Source: Streptomyces rugosispiralis
Lineage (GTDB): Bacteria > Actinomycetota > Actinomycetes > Streptomycetales > Streptomycetaceae
Reading direction: 5' to 3'
DNA length: 35,895 bases
NCBI RefSeq assembly: GCF_024505145.1
Contig: NZ_JANIAA010000064.1
Coordinates: 1-35,895 of the forward strand
The notes beneath the pieces were generated by a model, which was not told the DNA's origin, ran no database searches, and saw only the letters and a program-made list of their open reading frames with translations. Shown in pieces: positions 23,311-30,185 of the stretch. Both the position numbers and the translations under genes were made by a program. Positions within the stretch are counted from its first letter, which is position 1, and each line of letters starts with the position of its first letter.

Positions 23311-24262
23311 GGAGCCCTCCTTCCAGAAGATCTGAGAGCGCGGCCGTCATGGGCAAACCTGTCGGGGGCTCCATCCACGCCCACTGGCCCGAAGGATTGC
23401 ACTCGATGAATGTCCACTCTCCAGACTCGGCCAAAGCGAAGTCGAACGCCCCGAAGACGAGCCCGAAGTGCTTCAAGTAGGCACGCATCGCTCGCTCCAT
23501 CGCGAGCGGTACGGAGACGGGCGAGTACATGTGAGTGCTGTAATCGGTCCGCCAGTCGAGGAGGCCGGAGTCGATCCGTACCGCGAAGATCCGCTTGCCG
23601 ATGACCGTGACCCGAACGTCCGCGACCTTGTCCACACGGGCCTGGAAGCAATGCATGGTGCCGGCCACCGAGTCGTCGATCTCGTCGACCGTCACTTCCC
23701 GCACGGGAACCGTCTGAGCTACGCCGTCGATCAGATAGAGCGGAACGGACAACGGCTTGAAGATGACCGAGCGGTTCTCCTTGACGAATGCCCGTGCGTC
23801 GTCCGGGACGTTTGTGATCAGCGTGGGAGGCAGAACGAACCCGGCCGCCGCCGCTGCGGCGAGTCCTGCGGGCTTGTACTCCGCGTCGCCGATGCGGTTG
23901 GGGTGGTTGACATACAGGCAGTCAGGCAGGGAGGTCAGGATGCCGCCCAGCCCGTAGCGGGCCTGGGCCACGGCGAAGCGCTCGTCCTGCCTGTTGAGGT
24001 GAGGAAACGCGAACCCGGAGGGGCGCCGGTAGTACACGGACCGCACCGAGCCCAACTCGGCGCGCCTGCTCGGGGTCCGCAGGCTTCCTTGCCACACGTC
24101 AGTGCCGCCGATGTAGGCCGAGCAAGAAAGAGTGGCAGGGAAGTCACCGGAGTCGAACCGCACGACCGGGACACCCCGGCCATGCAGTTCGGCGATCACG
24201 AGATCGGCGGTCGGGTCATCGATGTTCGTGACGACCACAATCGGAGATTCGTCCTTCATCAC
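23300..24262 (-). CDS. tgmB: ATP-grasp peptide ligase of the graspetide family (TgmB)
   Basis: About 320 residues. An N-terminal preATP-grasp domain (VVVTNIDDPTADLVIAEL, RFDSGDFPATL) is followed by an ATP-grasp domain. Features are YYRRPSGFAFP, the NHPNRIGDAEYKPAGLAAAAAAGF helix, VIFKPLSVPLYL (ATP-binding Lys), QARVDKVADVRVTVIG, and a C-terminal metal site FIECNPSGQW (E, N). This matches the ATP-grasp ribosomal peptide maturases of the Streptomyces SAV_5884 type. They phosphorylate Asp/Glu side chains of the precursor and close omega-ester or omega-amide bonds to Thr, Ser or Lys. The GTG at 24262 overlaps the tgmA stop by 4 bp; an ATG at 24259 is equally possible. Confidence 0.93.
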   Translation of the reverse strand: MMKDESPIVVVTNIDDPTADLVIAELHGRGVPVVRFDSGDFPATLSCSAYIGGTDVWQGSLRTPSRRAELGSVRSVYYRRPSGFAFPHLNRQDERFAVAQARYGLGGILTSLPDCLYVNHPNRIGDAEYKPAGLAAAAAAGFVLPPTLITNVPDDARAFVKENRSVIFKPLSVPLYLIDGVAQTVPVREVTVDEIDDSVAGTMHCFQARVDKVADVRVTVIGKRIFAVRIDSGLLDWRTDYSTHMYSPVSVPLAMERAMRAYLKHFGLVFGAFDFALAESGEWTFIECNPSGQWAWMEPPTGLPMTAALSDLLEGGLRDR

Positions 24263-24564
24263 TGGTCGGTGTCGTTCCCCGTGTCGCTGTCTGGAGCGTC
24301 CCCGCCAGCGCGGTCGCCCTGCCCCGTGGTGCCTGTCGGAGGGTTCGTACCGGACGATGTGCCGTGCCCCGGAGCCATGGTCGGTGCCCCGGAAACATCG
24401 AAGTACTGGGCGGTTTGAGTCACAGGATCCAGCGTCACCTCCGCGTAGTCGTATCCTTCGAAGGGTGGGTACGGCGCAATGCGACGCAAGCCCCAGGGGG
24501 CAACGGTCGGGTGCCCCTGCGGAATCGGGCTGCCTGTGGGGAATCGGTCCATGTAGTTGAACAC
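24259..24564 (-). CDS. tgmA: Graspetide (ATP-grasp RiPP) precursor peptide TgmA
   Basis: A 101-residue precursor. The GTG at 24564 has AAGGAG six bases upstream; the longer open frame above it overlaps the upstream ATPase gene and is not used. The leader carries the recognition motif PWGLRR (23-28) and PYP (31-33), then LDPVTQTAQYFD (45-56). From about residue 60 comes the predicted core: GHGTSS, then Thr at 69, 73, 77, 79 and 80, followed by an acidic tail with Asp at 84, 89, 92, 94, 98 and 100 and ending DQ. Thr donors followed by Asp acceptors fit ester crosslinks made by TgmB. The order tgmA-tgmB-tgmC with overlaps supports the call. No protease or transporter gene is nearby, so export and leader removal must use other genes. 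Confidence 0.93.
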   Translation of the reverse strand: MFNYMDRFPTGSPIPQGHPTVAPWGLRRIAPYPPFEGYDYAEVTLDPVTQTAQYFDVSGAPTMAPGHGTSSGTNPPTGTTGQGDRAGGDAPDSDTGNDTDQ

Positions 24565-24610
24565 AGTCTTCTCCTTCTGTCGGAAGTGCCTGTTTTTTCG
24601 CGCGCCTTTG

Positions 24611-25147
24611 TCACCCGTTTGCATTTCGCAGATCCCGGTCAAGAGCCTCCCGGCAACCTCTCGTAGTTCCGGGTCGGCCACTTAACCCAAGGTTTTTCTC
24701 CGAATCCTTCCCGACTCCGCCGGGAATACAGTCGGTCGTTTTCAGAGCGCACTCGGCCCACACGCGTTTCCCCCAACGCAGCGGATCGACGCCCCACTTC
24801 TCGGACATCGCGGCGACTATCGCCAGGCCCCGGCCGTTCACGTCGTCCGCCCCCGCGTCGCACAGGGTGGGCAGCTTGCGGGACCGGTCGGTGACCGCGA
24901 TCCGCACGCGTTTGGGGCCGACCCTCGACACCTTCACCCGGATCATTTCCAGCCGCGCATGCTTGACGGTGTTCGAGACCAGCTCGGTCACCACCAGCCA
25001 GGCCGCGTCCTCGATGTCTTCCAGGCCCCACACCCGCAGCGACGACGACACCAGTCCCCGCGCCGCGCTTGCCGATTCCCGCTCCCGGCGCATCGTCTCG
25101 CTGTACGCGGGGACGCCCGTTGCTGATGGCTCGGTCATCGTGCTCAC
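24611..25147 (-). CDS. RsbW-like ATP-binding regulatory protein of the graspetide island
   Basis: A 178-residue GHKL ATPase: N-box TELVSNTVKHA (55-65), G1-like AVTDRSRKLP (84-93) and G2 GRGLAIVAAMSEKWGV (105-120). These resemble anti-sigma kinases and the ATPase domains of Streptomyces regulators. The GTG at 25147 has AGGAG five bases upstream; an ATG four codons later is possible. A 38-residue tail beyond the domain contains a TTA codon (codon 155, plus-strand bases 24683-24685). Its stop is 46 bp before the tgmA start, so it may be the first gene of the tgm transcript. It is divergent from the XRE-like regulator across 164 bp. Its target is unknown; regulation of the cluster is an inference from position. 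Confidence 0.82.
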   Translation of the reverse strand: MSTMTEPSATGVPAYSETMRRERESASAARGLVSSSLRVWGLEDIEDAAWLVVTELVSNTVKHARLEMIRVKVSRVGPKRVRIAVTDRSRKLPTLCDAGADDVNGRGLAIVAAMSEKWGVDPLRWGKRVWAECALKTTDCIPGGVGKDSEKNLGLSGRPGTTRGCREALDRDLRNANG

Positions 25148-25220
25148 GCCGCTCCTCACCTTCGGGTTCGGGGGTGACTCCAGGCGACACCCAGTGAACG
25201 ACCGGCACGACAGCGGCGAC

Positions 25221-25240
25221 AGGTGGAACCAGGTGGAACT
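25221..25240. promoter_or_regulatory. Direct repeat, candidate operator of the island regulator
   Basis: AGGTGGAAC occurs at 25221-25229 and 25231-25239, a 10-bp period, which puts both copies on the same face of the DNA. It lies in the 164-bp gap between the divergent ATPase and regulator genes. No other clear structure is seen in that gap apart from the -10-like hexamer at 25300. Confidence 0.4.
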
Positions 25241-25299
25241 ACAGCGCATGACCCCGGTGATTTTTACCTTCACGCTGTCGTGACCTGATCGCGGAGCGC

Positions 25300-25305
25300 T
25301 ACCTT
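25300..25305 (+). promoter_or_regulatory. -10-like hexamer for a probable leaderless transcript
   Basis: TACCTT ends 6 bp before the GTG start codon at 25312, and no ribosome binding site lies between them. This is the spacing expected when transcription begins at the start codon, as is common in Streptomyces. No good -35 box is seen. Confidence 0.4.
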
Positions 25306-25311
25306 CGTCCT

Positions 25312-26565
25312 GTGTACGCAAACGGCAAGCTGGAAGCGCGGATCGAACAACTCGGCTTCTCCCAGGCCGGTTTGGCCAGGGAAATTAACCTTGCGGTCGA
25401 ACGATTGACCGGCTCTCATGGCTCGGTCACCGACACAGACGTTCGCCGCTGGTTGCGATACGAGACCAAGTGGCCGCAAGACCGCATCCGGCTTTGCATC
25501 GAAGAGGTGCTCGACGCCTCGTCCGAGGACTTAGGGTTCATCCCCCGACGCAGGAAGAGTCGTGCACCATCGGAGGACGGACCCGTGCAGCGTCGCGCAT
25601 TCGTTAATGCAGTAGGCGGAGCGGGCTTGGGCCTCGCTACTCCGCGGGGAAGGCAGCGACGGCTGGGCGTCAGTGACGTCGATAGGTTTCACCAGGACTA
25701 CGTGCGGATCCTCCAGGAAGACCGGGTTGTGGGAGGCACGAGGCGGGTGGAGAACCTTGCCATCGAGCTTGGTACGCGGGTCCAGTCCGCGCTCACCACC
25801 GGTGCTGTCTCCAGTCGTGTACGGGACATGCTGCATCGTCTTGCTGCCGACGCGATGGCGGCTGCGGCGTTTGCCGCCCTCGACGCAAGCTCCCCGAAGC
25901 GGGCTCGCGCACACCTGGACACGGCCATGACCCTGGCCGGCCTGTCGCGGGACAGCCAGACGAGGTACCGCGTGTGGGATCACCTGATGCTCGCGTCGAG
26001 TATGCGAGAGAACCATGCTGAGGCCGCTGCTGCTGCCGATGTGATGAAGCGCTCGACCGCAGCACGGTGTGATCCTCTTTTTGCCTCTCTCGGGCACATG
26101 CGCAATGCCAACGCGCTGGCCCGACTGGATCAGCACACAGACGCCCTACGCGCTCTTGAACTGGCAGAGAAGCACTTCGGCCGCATCTCTCAGCCTGTGC
26201 GCTCAGGCTGGATCAGCTTCTACGGGGCCGCCGAGTTCGACGCCTTGTCCTCGTACGTATGGACGGCGGTCGGGGAGCACGGCCGGGCGGAGTTCTGTCT
26301 GCACCGAACGCTGTCGGCCATTCCCGAGGGCATGACCCGCGACAGAGCGCTGTTCACCGCGCACCTATCTCTGGCGCAGGTCAGGCAGGGTGAGCTTGAA
26401 TTGGGCTGCGCCACCGCAAGGAAGGCATCAGCCCTGCTGCTTCCCGGCTCTGGGTCACGAAGGACTGCCAAGACCTTGGCCAGGGGGCGCGAACTGCTCA
26501 TCGCCTCCGGATCGAAGGCGCCCGAAGTAACGGGGTGGACTGAGGAGTCTCGACTATGGATCTGA
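25312..26565 (+). CDS. Helix-turn-helix regulator with TPR-like C-terminal domain
   Basis: A 417-residue protein. Residues 1-75 contain an XRE-like helix-turn-helix (KLEARIEQLGFSQAGLAREI, then VTDTDVRRWLRYETKWP). A basic linker RRRKSR (79-84) and a QRRAFVNAVGGAGLGLA segment (92-108) follow; this pattern recurs in actinobacterial regulators and can be misread as a Tat signal. The remainder is helical with TPR-like repeats (RARAHLDTAMTLAGL, HTDALRALELAEKHFG). The start is GTG 25312, probably leaderless. Codon 74 is TTA (25531-25533), so expression should depend on bldA. It overlaps the acetyltransferase gene by 10 bp and is divergent from the tgm genes, so it is the best candidate for their regulator. 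Confidence 0.82.
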   Translation: MYANGKLEARIEQLGFSQAGLAREINLAVERLTGSHGSVTDTDVRRWLRYETKWPQDRIRLCIEEVLDASSEDLGFIPRRRKSRAPSEDGPVQRRAFVNAVGGAGLGLATPRGRQRRLGVSDVDRFHQDYVRILQEDRVVGGTRRVENLAIELGTRVQSALTTGAVSSRVRDMLHRLAADAMAAAAFAALDASSPKRARAHLDTAMTLAGLSRDSQTRYRVWDHLMLASSMRENHAEAAAAADVMKRSTAARCDPLFASLGHMRNANALARLDQHTDALRALELAEKHFGRISQPVRSGWISFYGAAEFDALSSYVWTAVGEHGRAEFCLHRTLSAIPEGMTRDRALFTAHLSLAQVRQGELELGCATARKASALLLPGSGSRRTAKTLARGRELLIASGSKAPEVTGWTEESRLWI

Positions 26566-27062
26566 GGCGGTACGGTCACGTCGACGCTCAAGACGTGCGT
26601 TCGATGCTGCTGGACATCCATGACGAGGTGTACGCGGACAACCCCGACCCGTTCCACTCTCGCGAGCGTTTCACGTACTTCCTGGACCTGTGGTCCGCAC
26701 GGAAGAACTGGAGGTGCGTATCCGGCTGGGAGAACGGCGGCCCGGTCGGCTACGCCTACGGCTCAGTCCTCGCGCCCGGTGGCTGGTGGCAAGGCAGCAC
26801 CCGGCCCAGTGATCTACGAGGCCCTGTGTTCGCGCTGTCCGAACTCATGGTGCTGCCCAAGTGGCGCGGGACTGGCAGAGCCAAGACGATCCATGACGCA
26901 CTGATAGCTCCCATGGATGCGAGGGTGGTGTCGCTCCAGGTGGAGATCGCACACAAGAAGGTCGTGCGGCTCTACGAGAGCTGGGGGTACCGAAAGGTGG
27001 ACGAGTCCACGTCACACGACGACTCGCCCCACTACGCGGTGATGCTCAGGGATCTCCGGTAG
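26556..27062 (+). CDS. GNAT-family N-acetyltransferase
   Basis: A 168-residue protein with the GNAT fold. The beta4 strand FALSELMVLPKWRGTGRAK holds the acetyl-CoA pyrophosphate loop (R/Q-x-x-G-x-G/A, here KWRGTGRA). A later VSLQVEIAHKKVVRLYESWGYRKV region matches the conserved GNAT motif B with a Tyr near the end. It starts with ATG 26556 inside the last codons of the regulator, so the two are coupled, and is followed by a strong hairpin. The substrate is unknown. Its place in the graspetide island suggests tailoring of the peptide or self-protection, but an unrelated cargo role is also possible. Confidence 0.85.
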   Translation: MDLRRYGHVDAQDVRSMLLDIHDEVYADNPDPFHSRERFTYFLDLWSARKNWRCVSGWENGGPVGYAYGSVLAPGGWWQGSTRPSDLRGPVFALSELMVLPKWRGTGRAKTIHDALIAPMDARVVSLQVEIAHKKVVRLYESWGYRKVDESTSHDDSPHYAVMLRDLR

Positions 27063-27073
27063 CCGCCAGTGAA

Positions 27074-27104
27074 ACGGCCGCCCGCGATGTCACTGGGCGG
27101 CCGT
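27074..27104. terminator. Hairpin terminator after the acetyltransferase gene
   Basis: A perfect 10-bp stem (27074-27083 with 27095-27104, core CGGCCGCCC) with an 11-nt loop lies 11 bp past the stop, followed by TACGATTTT. It closes the accessory island on the plus strand. Confidence 0.8.
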
Positions 27105-27125
27105 ACGATTTTGGCAAGCGGAACC

Positions 27126-27154
27126 CCCGGGGAGCCCCCCACTAGCTCCCCGGG
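27126..27154. terminator. Hairpin terminator after the dioxygenase gene
   Basis: A perfect 10-bp stem (27126-27135 CCCGGGGAGC with 27145-27154) with a 9-nt loop lies 9 bp past the minus-strand stop at 27164. With the neighbouring hairpin it forms a convergent terminator pair. Confidence 0.8.
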
Positions 27155-27163
27155 CGGCCGCCG

Positions 27164-28096
27164 TCACATGCCGGTGCCGTCGTTCGTCGCGTCGGGGTCG
27201 ACCCCGAGGGTCAGCGAGCCGACGACGCCCTTGGCGATGTGACCCTTGCGGTACTTCAGGTGCAGCAGACCGCCCTCGGCTCCATTGCCGGGGTAGATCC
27301 CGTCCTCGTCGAGGGTGGTGCGCTCGGTGGTGCTGGTGCTGTACGGGGCCACCTTCGCCGAGTCGAGCACCGCCTCCTCGGCGAAGAAGAGCTGACCGGT
27401 GTGGCAGGTGTGGCCGCCCTCGTAGCCGTCGTCCGTGAGCTTGCCGCCGATGTGCACCTTGGTGTGGATGTGCACACAGCGGCCCCGGTACCAGCCGGGG
27501 AAGACGGTGCTGAACTCGACGAAGCCGTGCCGGTCGGTCAGCTGGGTGCCGCGCAGATACCGCTTGTCGTCGGTCGGGTCCTGGTGGCCGCCGCCGGGCG
27601 GGGCCCCGGTCGGTGCGCCCGTGGGGGCCTCGGTGGGCGGGGCCCCGGTCGGCGGGGTGCCGGTGGGCGGGGTGCCGCCGCCGCTGCTGGAGCTCTCGTA
27701 GCCTGAGTAGAGTCCCAGCGCGTCGCAGTGCCAGATGTCGACGGCCGCCTTGGCCAGCGGTTTACAGCTCTCGGAGTCGATCACCTTGAGGCGGAGGGTC
27801 ATCGGGATGCCCTCCCGGTCCTCGGTGATGTCCTTCCTGATCTTGTCGGCGTCGATGTAGTACGGCCCCTCGGTGGTCTCCGAGGTGAGCCGATAGCACA
27901 CTTCCCCGGACGGCGAGGAGGCGGAGGCCGAGGGGGTGGCGGAGGCGGCGGACCCGGAGGTCTCGCCCGCCGCGGCGGTGGTGGCGACGGCGGCGCCCAG
28001 GCCCGCCACCGCGACCGCCGCGCCGCCCGCCACCACGATCCGCCGCCTCGTCAGGTCCCGCCGGGGATCGAGGTCGTTGCTCTGCTGTTCGGTCAT
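27164..28096 (-). CDS. Tat-exported intradiol ring-cleavage dioxygenase-like protein
   Basis: A 310-residue protein. The N-terminus has a twin-arginine signal (LTRRRIVVAGGAAVAVAGLG, R17-R19) and an Ala-rich cleavage region, then a Ser/Ala spacer. The catalytic domain shows GPYYID, DIWHCDALGLYSGY and FPGWYRGRCVHIHTKV. These supply the Tyr, Tyr, His, His iron ligands of intradiol dioxygenases (Y130, Y203, H209, H211). A Gly/Pro/Thr-rich repeat (about 139-172, GTPPTGAPP units) is inserted between the first Tyr and the rest of the core. Family members open catechol-type rings; this exported form probably acts on aromatic compounds outside the cell, substrate unknown. I chose ATG 28096, as the longer frame lacks homology-like sequence. 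Confidence 0.88.
   Translation of the reverse strand: MTEQQSNDLDPRRDLTRRRIVVAGGAAVAVAGLGAAVATTAAAGETSGSAASATPSASASSPSGEVCYRLTSETTEGPYYIDADKIRKDITEDREGIPMTLRLKVIDSESCKPLAKAAVDIWHCDALGLYSGYESSSSGGGTPPTGTPPTGAPPTEAPTGAPTGAPPGGGHQDPTDDKRYLRGTQLTDRHGFVEFSTVFPGWYRGRCVHIHTKVHIGGKLTDDGYEGGHTCHTGQLFFAEEAVLDSAKVAPYSTSTTERTTLDEDGIYPGNGAEGGLLHLKYRKGHIAKGVVGSLTLGVDPDATNDGTGM
27598..27680 (-). repeat. Tandem repeat encoding the dioxygenase Pro/Thr/Gly linker
   Basis: Variants of a 15-bp unit (GTGGGCGGGGTGCCG and close relatives on the plus strand) repeat about five times and encode the TPPTG/APTGA stretch inserted in the dioxygenase. Confidence 0.7.
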
Positions 28097-28205
28097 GGCC
28101 CGGGACGCTAGGGAGACAACCTGGCAGCCACATGGGTGCGGGCTGTGAATGGCTGTGCGAAGAGCGTCATCCGGCCATCCCGCCGCCCCCGCGCCTACGC
28201 GGAGC

Positions 28206-28231
28206 GGGGGCGCGCCGTTCGGCACGCCCCC
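28206..28231. terminator. Hairpin terminator after aspS
   Basis: The 11-bp stem (28206-28216 with 28221-28231, one G-U pair, loop GTTC) lies 27 bp past the aspS stop on the minus strand. The remainder of the 161-bp gap to the dioxygenase start shows no other structure. Confidence 0.75.
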
Positions 28232-28257
28232 ACCCGTTCGTCTCGTAACGGTCCCGG

Positions 28258-30066
28258 CTACTCGGCGGGCTTCTCGGCCTTCTCGCCCGTCTTCTCCGCC
28301 TGCTTGACCTGCGGCGGCTTGCGCAGCGACAGGTGCAGCTCGCGCAGCCGGGCGTCATCCACCTCGCTGGGCGCGCCCATCAGCAGGTCCTGGGCGTTGC
28401 CGTTGAGCGGGAAGGCGATGGTCTCGCGGATGTTGGGCTCATCGGCCAGCAGCATCACGATGCGGTCCACGCCGGGGGCGATACCGCCGTGCGGCGGGGC
28501 GCCGAAGTGGAACGCGCGCAGCATGCCGCCGAACTCTCGCTCGACCTCGTCCCGGGAGTAGCCCGCGATCTCGAACGCCTTGTACATGACGTCCGGCTCA
28601 TGGTTCCGGATGGCCCCGGAGGACAGCTCCACACCGTTGCAGACGATGTCGTACTGCCAGGCCAGGATATCCAGCGGGTCCTTCGTCTCCAGCGCCTCCA
28701 GGCCGCCCTGCGGCATGGAGAAGGGGTTGTGGGAGAACTCGATCTGCCCGGTGTCCTCGTTCCGCTCGAACATCGGGAAGTCCACGATCCAGCAGAAGCG
28801 GAAGACGTTCTCCTCAAAGTGGCCGGCCCGCTTGGCGGCCTCGACCCGCACCGCGCCCATGATCTTGGAGACCTCGTCGAAGTCGCCGGCGCCGAAGAAG
28901 ATCGACGTGCCGGGCTTGCCCTCGACCTCGGCGATCAGCTTCTCGACGTCCTCGTCGGTGAGGAACTTCGCGATCGGGCCGGTCAGCTTGGAGTCCTCGC
29001 CGATCCGGACCCAGGCCAGCCCCTTGGCGCCCTGCAGAGAGGCGAACTCACCGAGCTGGTCGAAGAACTTCCGGGGCTGCTCGGCGGTGTCCGGCACGGC
29101 CAGCGCACGCACATGCTTGTCCGCGAACGCCTTGAAGCCGGAGCCCTCGAAGACGTGGCTGACGTCCCGCAGCTCCAGCCGGGCCCGCAGATCCGGCTTG
29201 TCCGAGCCGTACTTGAGCATGGCCTCGCGGAACGGGATCCGCAGGAACGGCGAGGTCACATGGCGGCCGCCGCCGAACTCCTCGAAGAGCTCGGTCATGA
29301 CCTTCTCGATGACGCCGAAGACGTCCTCCTGCTCGACGAAGCTCATCTCGACGTCGAGCTGGTAGAACTCGCCCGGCGAGCGGTCGGCGCGGGCGTCCTC
29401 GTCGCGGAAGCAGGGCGCGATCTGGAAGTAGCGGTCGAAGCCCGCGATCATCAGCAGCTGCTTGAACTGCTGCGGGGCCTGCGGCAGCGCGTAGAACTTG
29501 CCCGCGTGCAGCCGGGAGGGGACCAGGAAGTCCCGGGCGCCCTCGGGCGAGGTGGCGGACAGGATCGGGGTCGCCAGCTCGTTGAACCCCTGCGCGGTCA
29601 TCTTCTGCCGGATGGCGGAGATGACGGCGGAGCGCAGCATGATGTTGCGGTGCATGCGCTCGCGGCGGAGGTCCAGGAAGCGGTACTCCAGCCGCCGCTC
29701 CTCGCCGACCCCGTCCTCGGGGAAGACGGTGAAGGGCAGCGGGTCGGCGGCGCCGAGCACCTCGACGTCCGAGACCTCGACCTCGATCTCGCCGGTCGGC
29801 AGCTCGGGGTTGACGTTGTCCGCGCCGCGCTCGATGACCCGGCCGTCCACGCGGACGACGGTCTCCTTGCTGATGGAGCTCAGGGCCTCGTTGGCGGGGG
29901 TGTCGGGGCGCACCACCAGCTGGACCAGGCCATAGTGGTCGCGGAGATCGATGAAGAGGATGCCGCCCAGGTTCCGTCGATTGTGGAGCCATCCGGAGAG
30001 CCGGACGTCGGTGCCGACGTCAGCGGCGCGGAGCTGACCACACGTGTGGGACCGGTACCGATGCAT
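28258..30066 (-). CDS. aspS: Aspartyl-tRNA synthetase
   Basis: A 602-residue bacterial-type class IIb synthetase. An N-terminal OB-fold anticodon domain (HRYRSHTCGQL, LSGWLHNRRNLGGILFIDLR) comes first. Motif 2 is CFRDEDARADRSPGEFYQLD, and the bacterial GAD insertion domain spans about 300-420. Motif 3 is GGIAPGVDRIVMLL near residue 520. It attaches aspartate to tRNA-Asp; whether it also charges tRNA-Asn cannot be told by eye. Two ATGs, at 30069 and 30066, are possible; MHRYRSHTCG is the usual actinobacterial start. The Lys/Glu-rich tail (EKTGEKAEK) is disordered. A hairpin follows the stop. Confidence 0.96.
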   Translation of the reverse strand: MHRYRSHTCGQLRAADVGTDVRLSGWLHNRRNLGGILFIDLRDHYGLVQLVVRPDTPANEALSSISKETVVRVDGRVIERGADNVNPELPTGEIEVEVSDVEVLGAADPLPFTVFPEDGVGEERRLEYRFLDLRRERMHRNIMLRSAVISAIRQKMTAQGFNELATPILSATSPEGARDFLVPSRLHAGKFYALPQAPQQFKQLLMIAGFDRYFQIAPCFRDEDARADRSPGEFYQLDVEMSFVEQEDVFGVIEKVMTELFEEFGGGRHVTSPFLRIPFREAMLKYGSDKPDLRARLELRDVSHVFEGSGFKAFADKHVRALAVPDTAEQPRKFFDQLGEFASLQGAKGLAWVRIGEDSKLTGPIAKFLTDEDVEKLIAEVEGKPGTSIFFGAGDFDEVSKIMGAVRVEAAKRAGHFEENVFRFCWIVDFPMFERNEDTGQIEFSHNPFSMPQGGLEALETKDPLDILAWQYDIVCNGVELSSGAIRNHEPDVMYKAFEIAGYSRDEVEREFGGMLRAFHFGAPPHGGIAPGVDRIVMLLADEPNIRETIAFPLNGNAQDLLMGAPSEVDDARLRELHLSLRKPPQVKQAEKTGEKAEKPAE

Positions 30067-30097
30067 CATTCATCCAAGTCGTGTCGATCGGGAGGCG

Positions 30098-30125
30098 TAC
30101 GTACCCTCGGGAAGCTTCCGGCCAA
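30098..30125 (-). promoter_or_regulatory. Possible aspS promoter
   Basis: On the minus strand, TTGGCC (30125-30120) and TACGTA (30103-30098) are 16 bp apart, and about 30 bp before the aspS start. It lies in the 116-bp divergent gap shared with the phosphatase gene; weak support, by spacing only. Confidence 0.35.
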
Positions 30126-30185
30126 GCCTACCGGCGCCGCGACCCTCACTGGTAAGCGGTTGGCAAATCCCCATAAGGTAGTGCA

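Noticed and set aside
21753..27072. CCAGTGA at both edges of the graspetide island as an attachment-site pair
   Set aside because: Only 7 bp are shared, with no integrase and no tRNA gene nearby; chance is sufficient.
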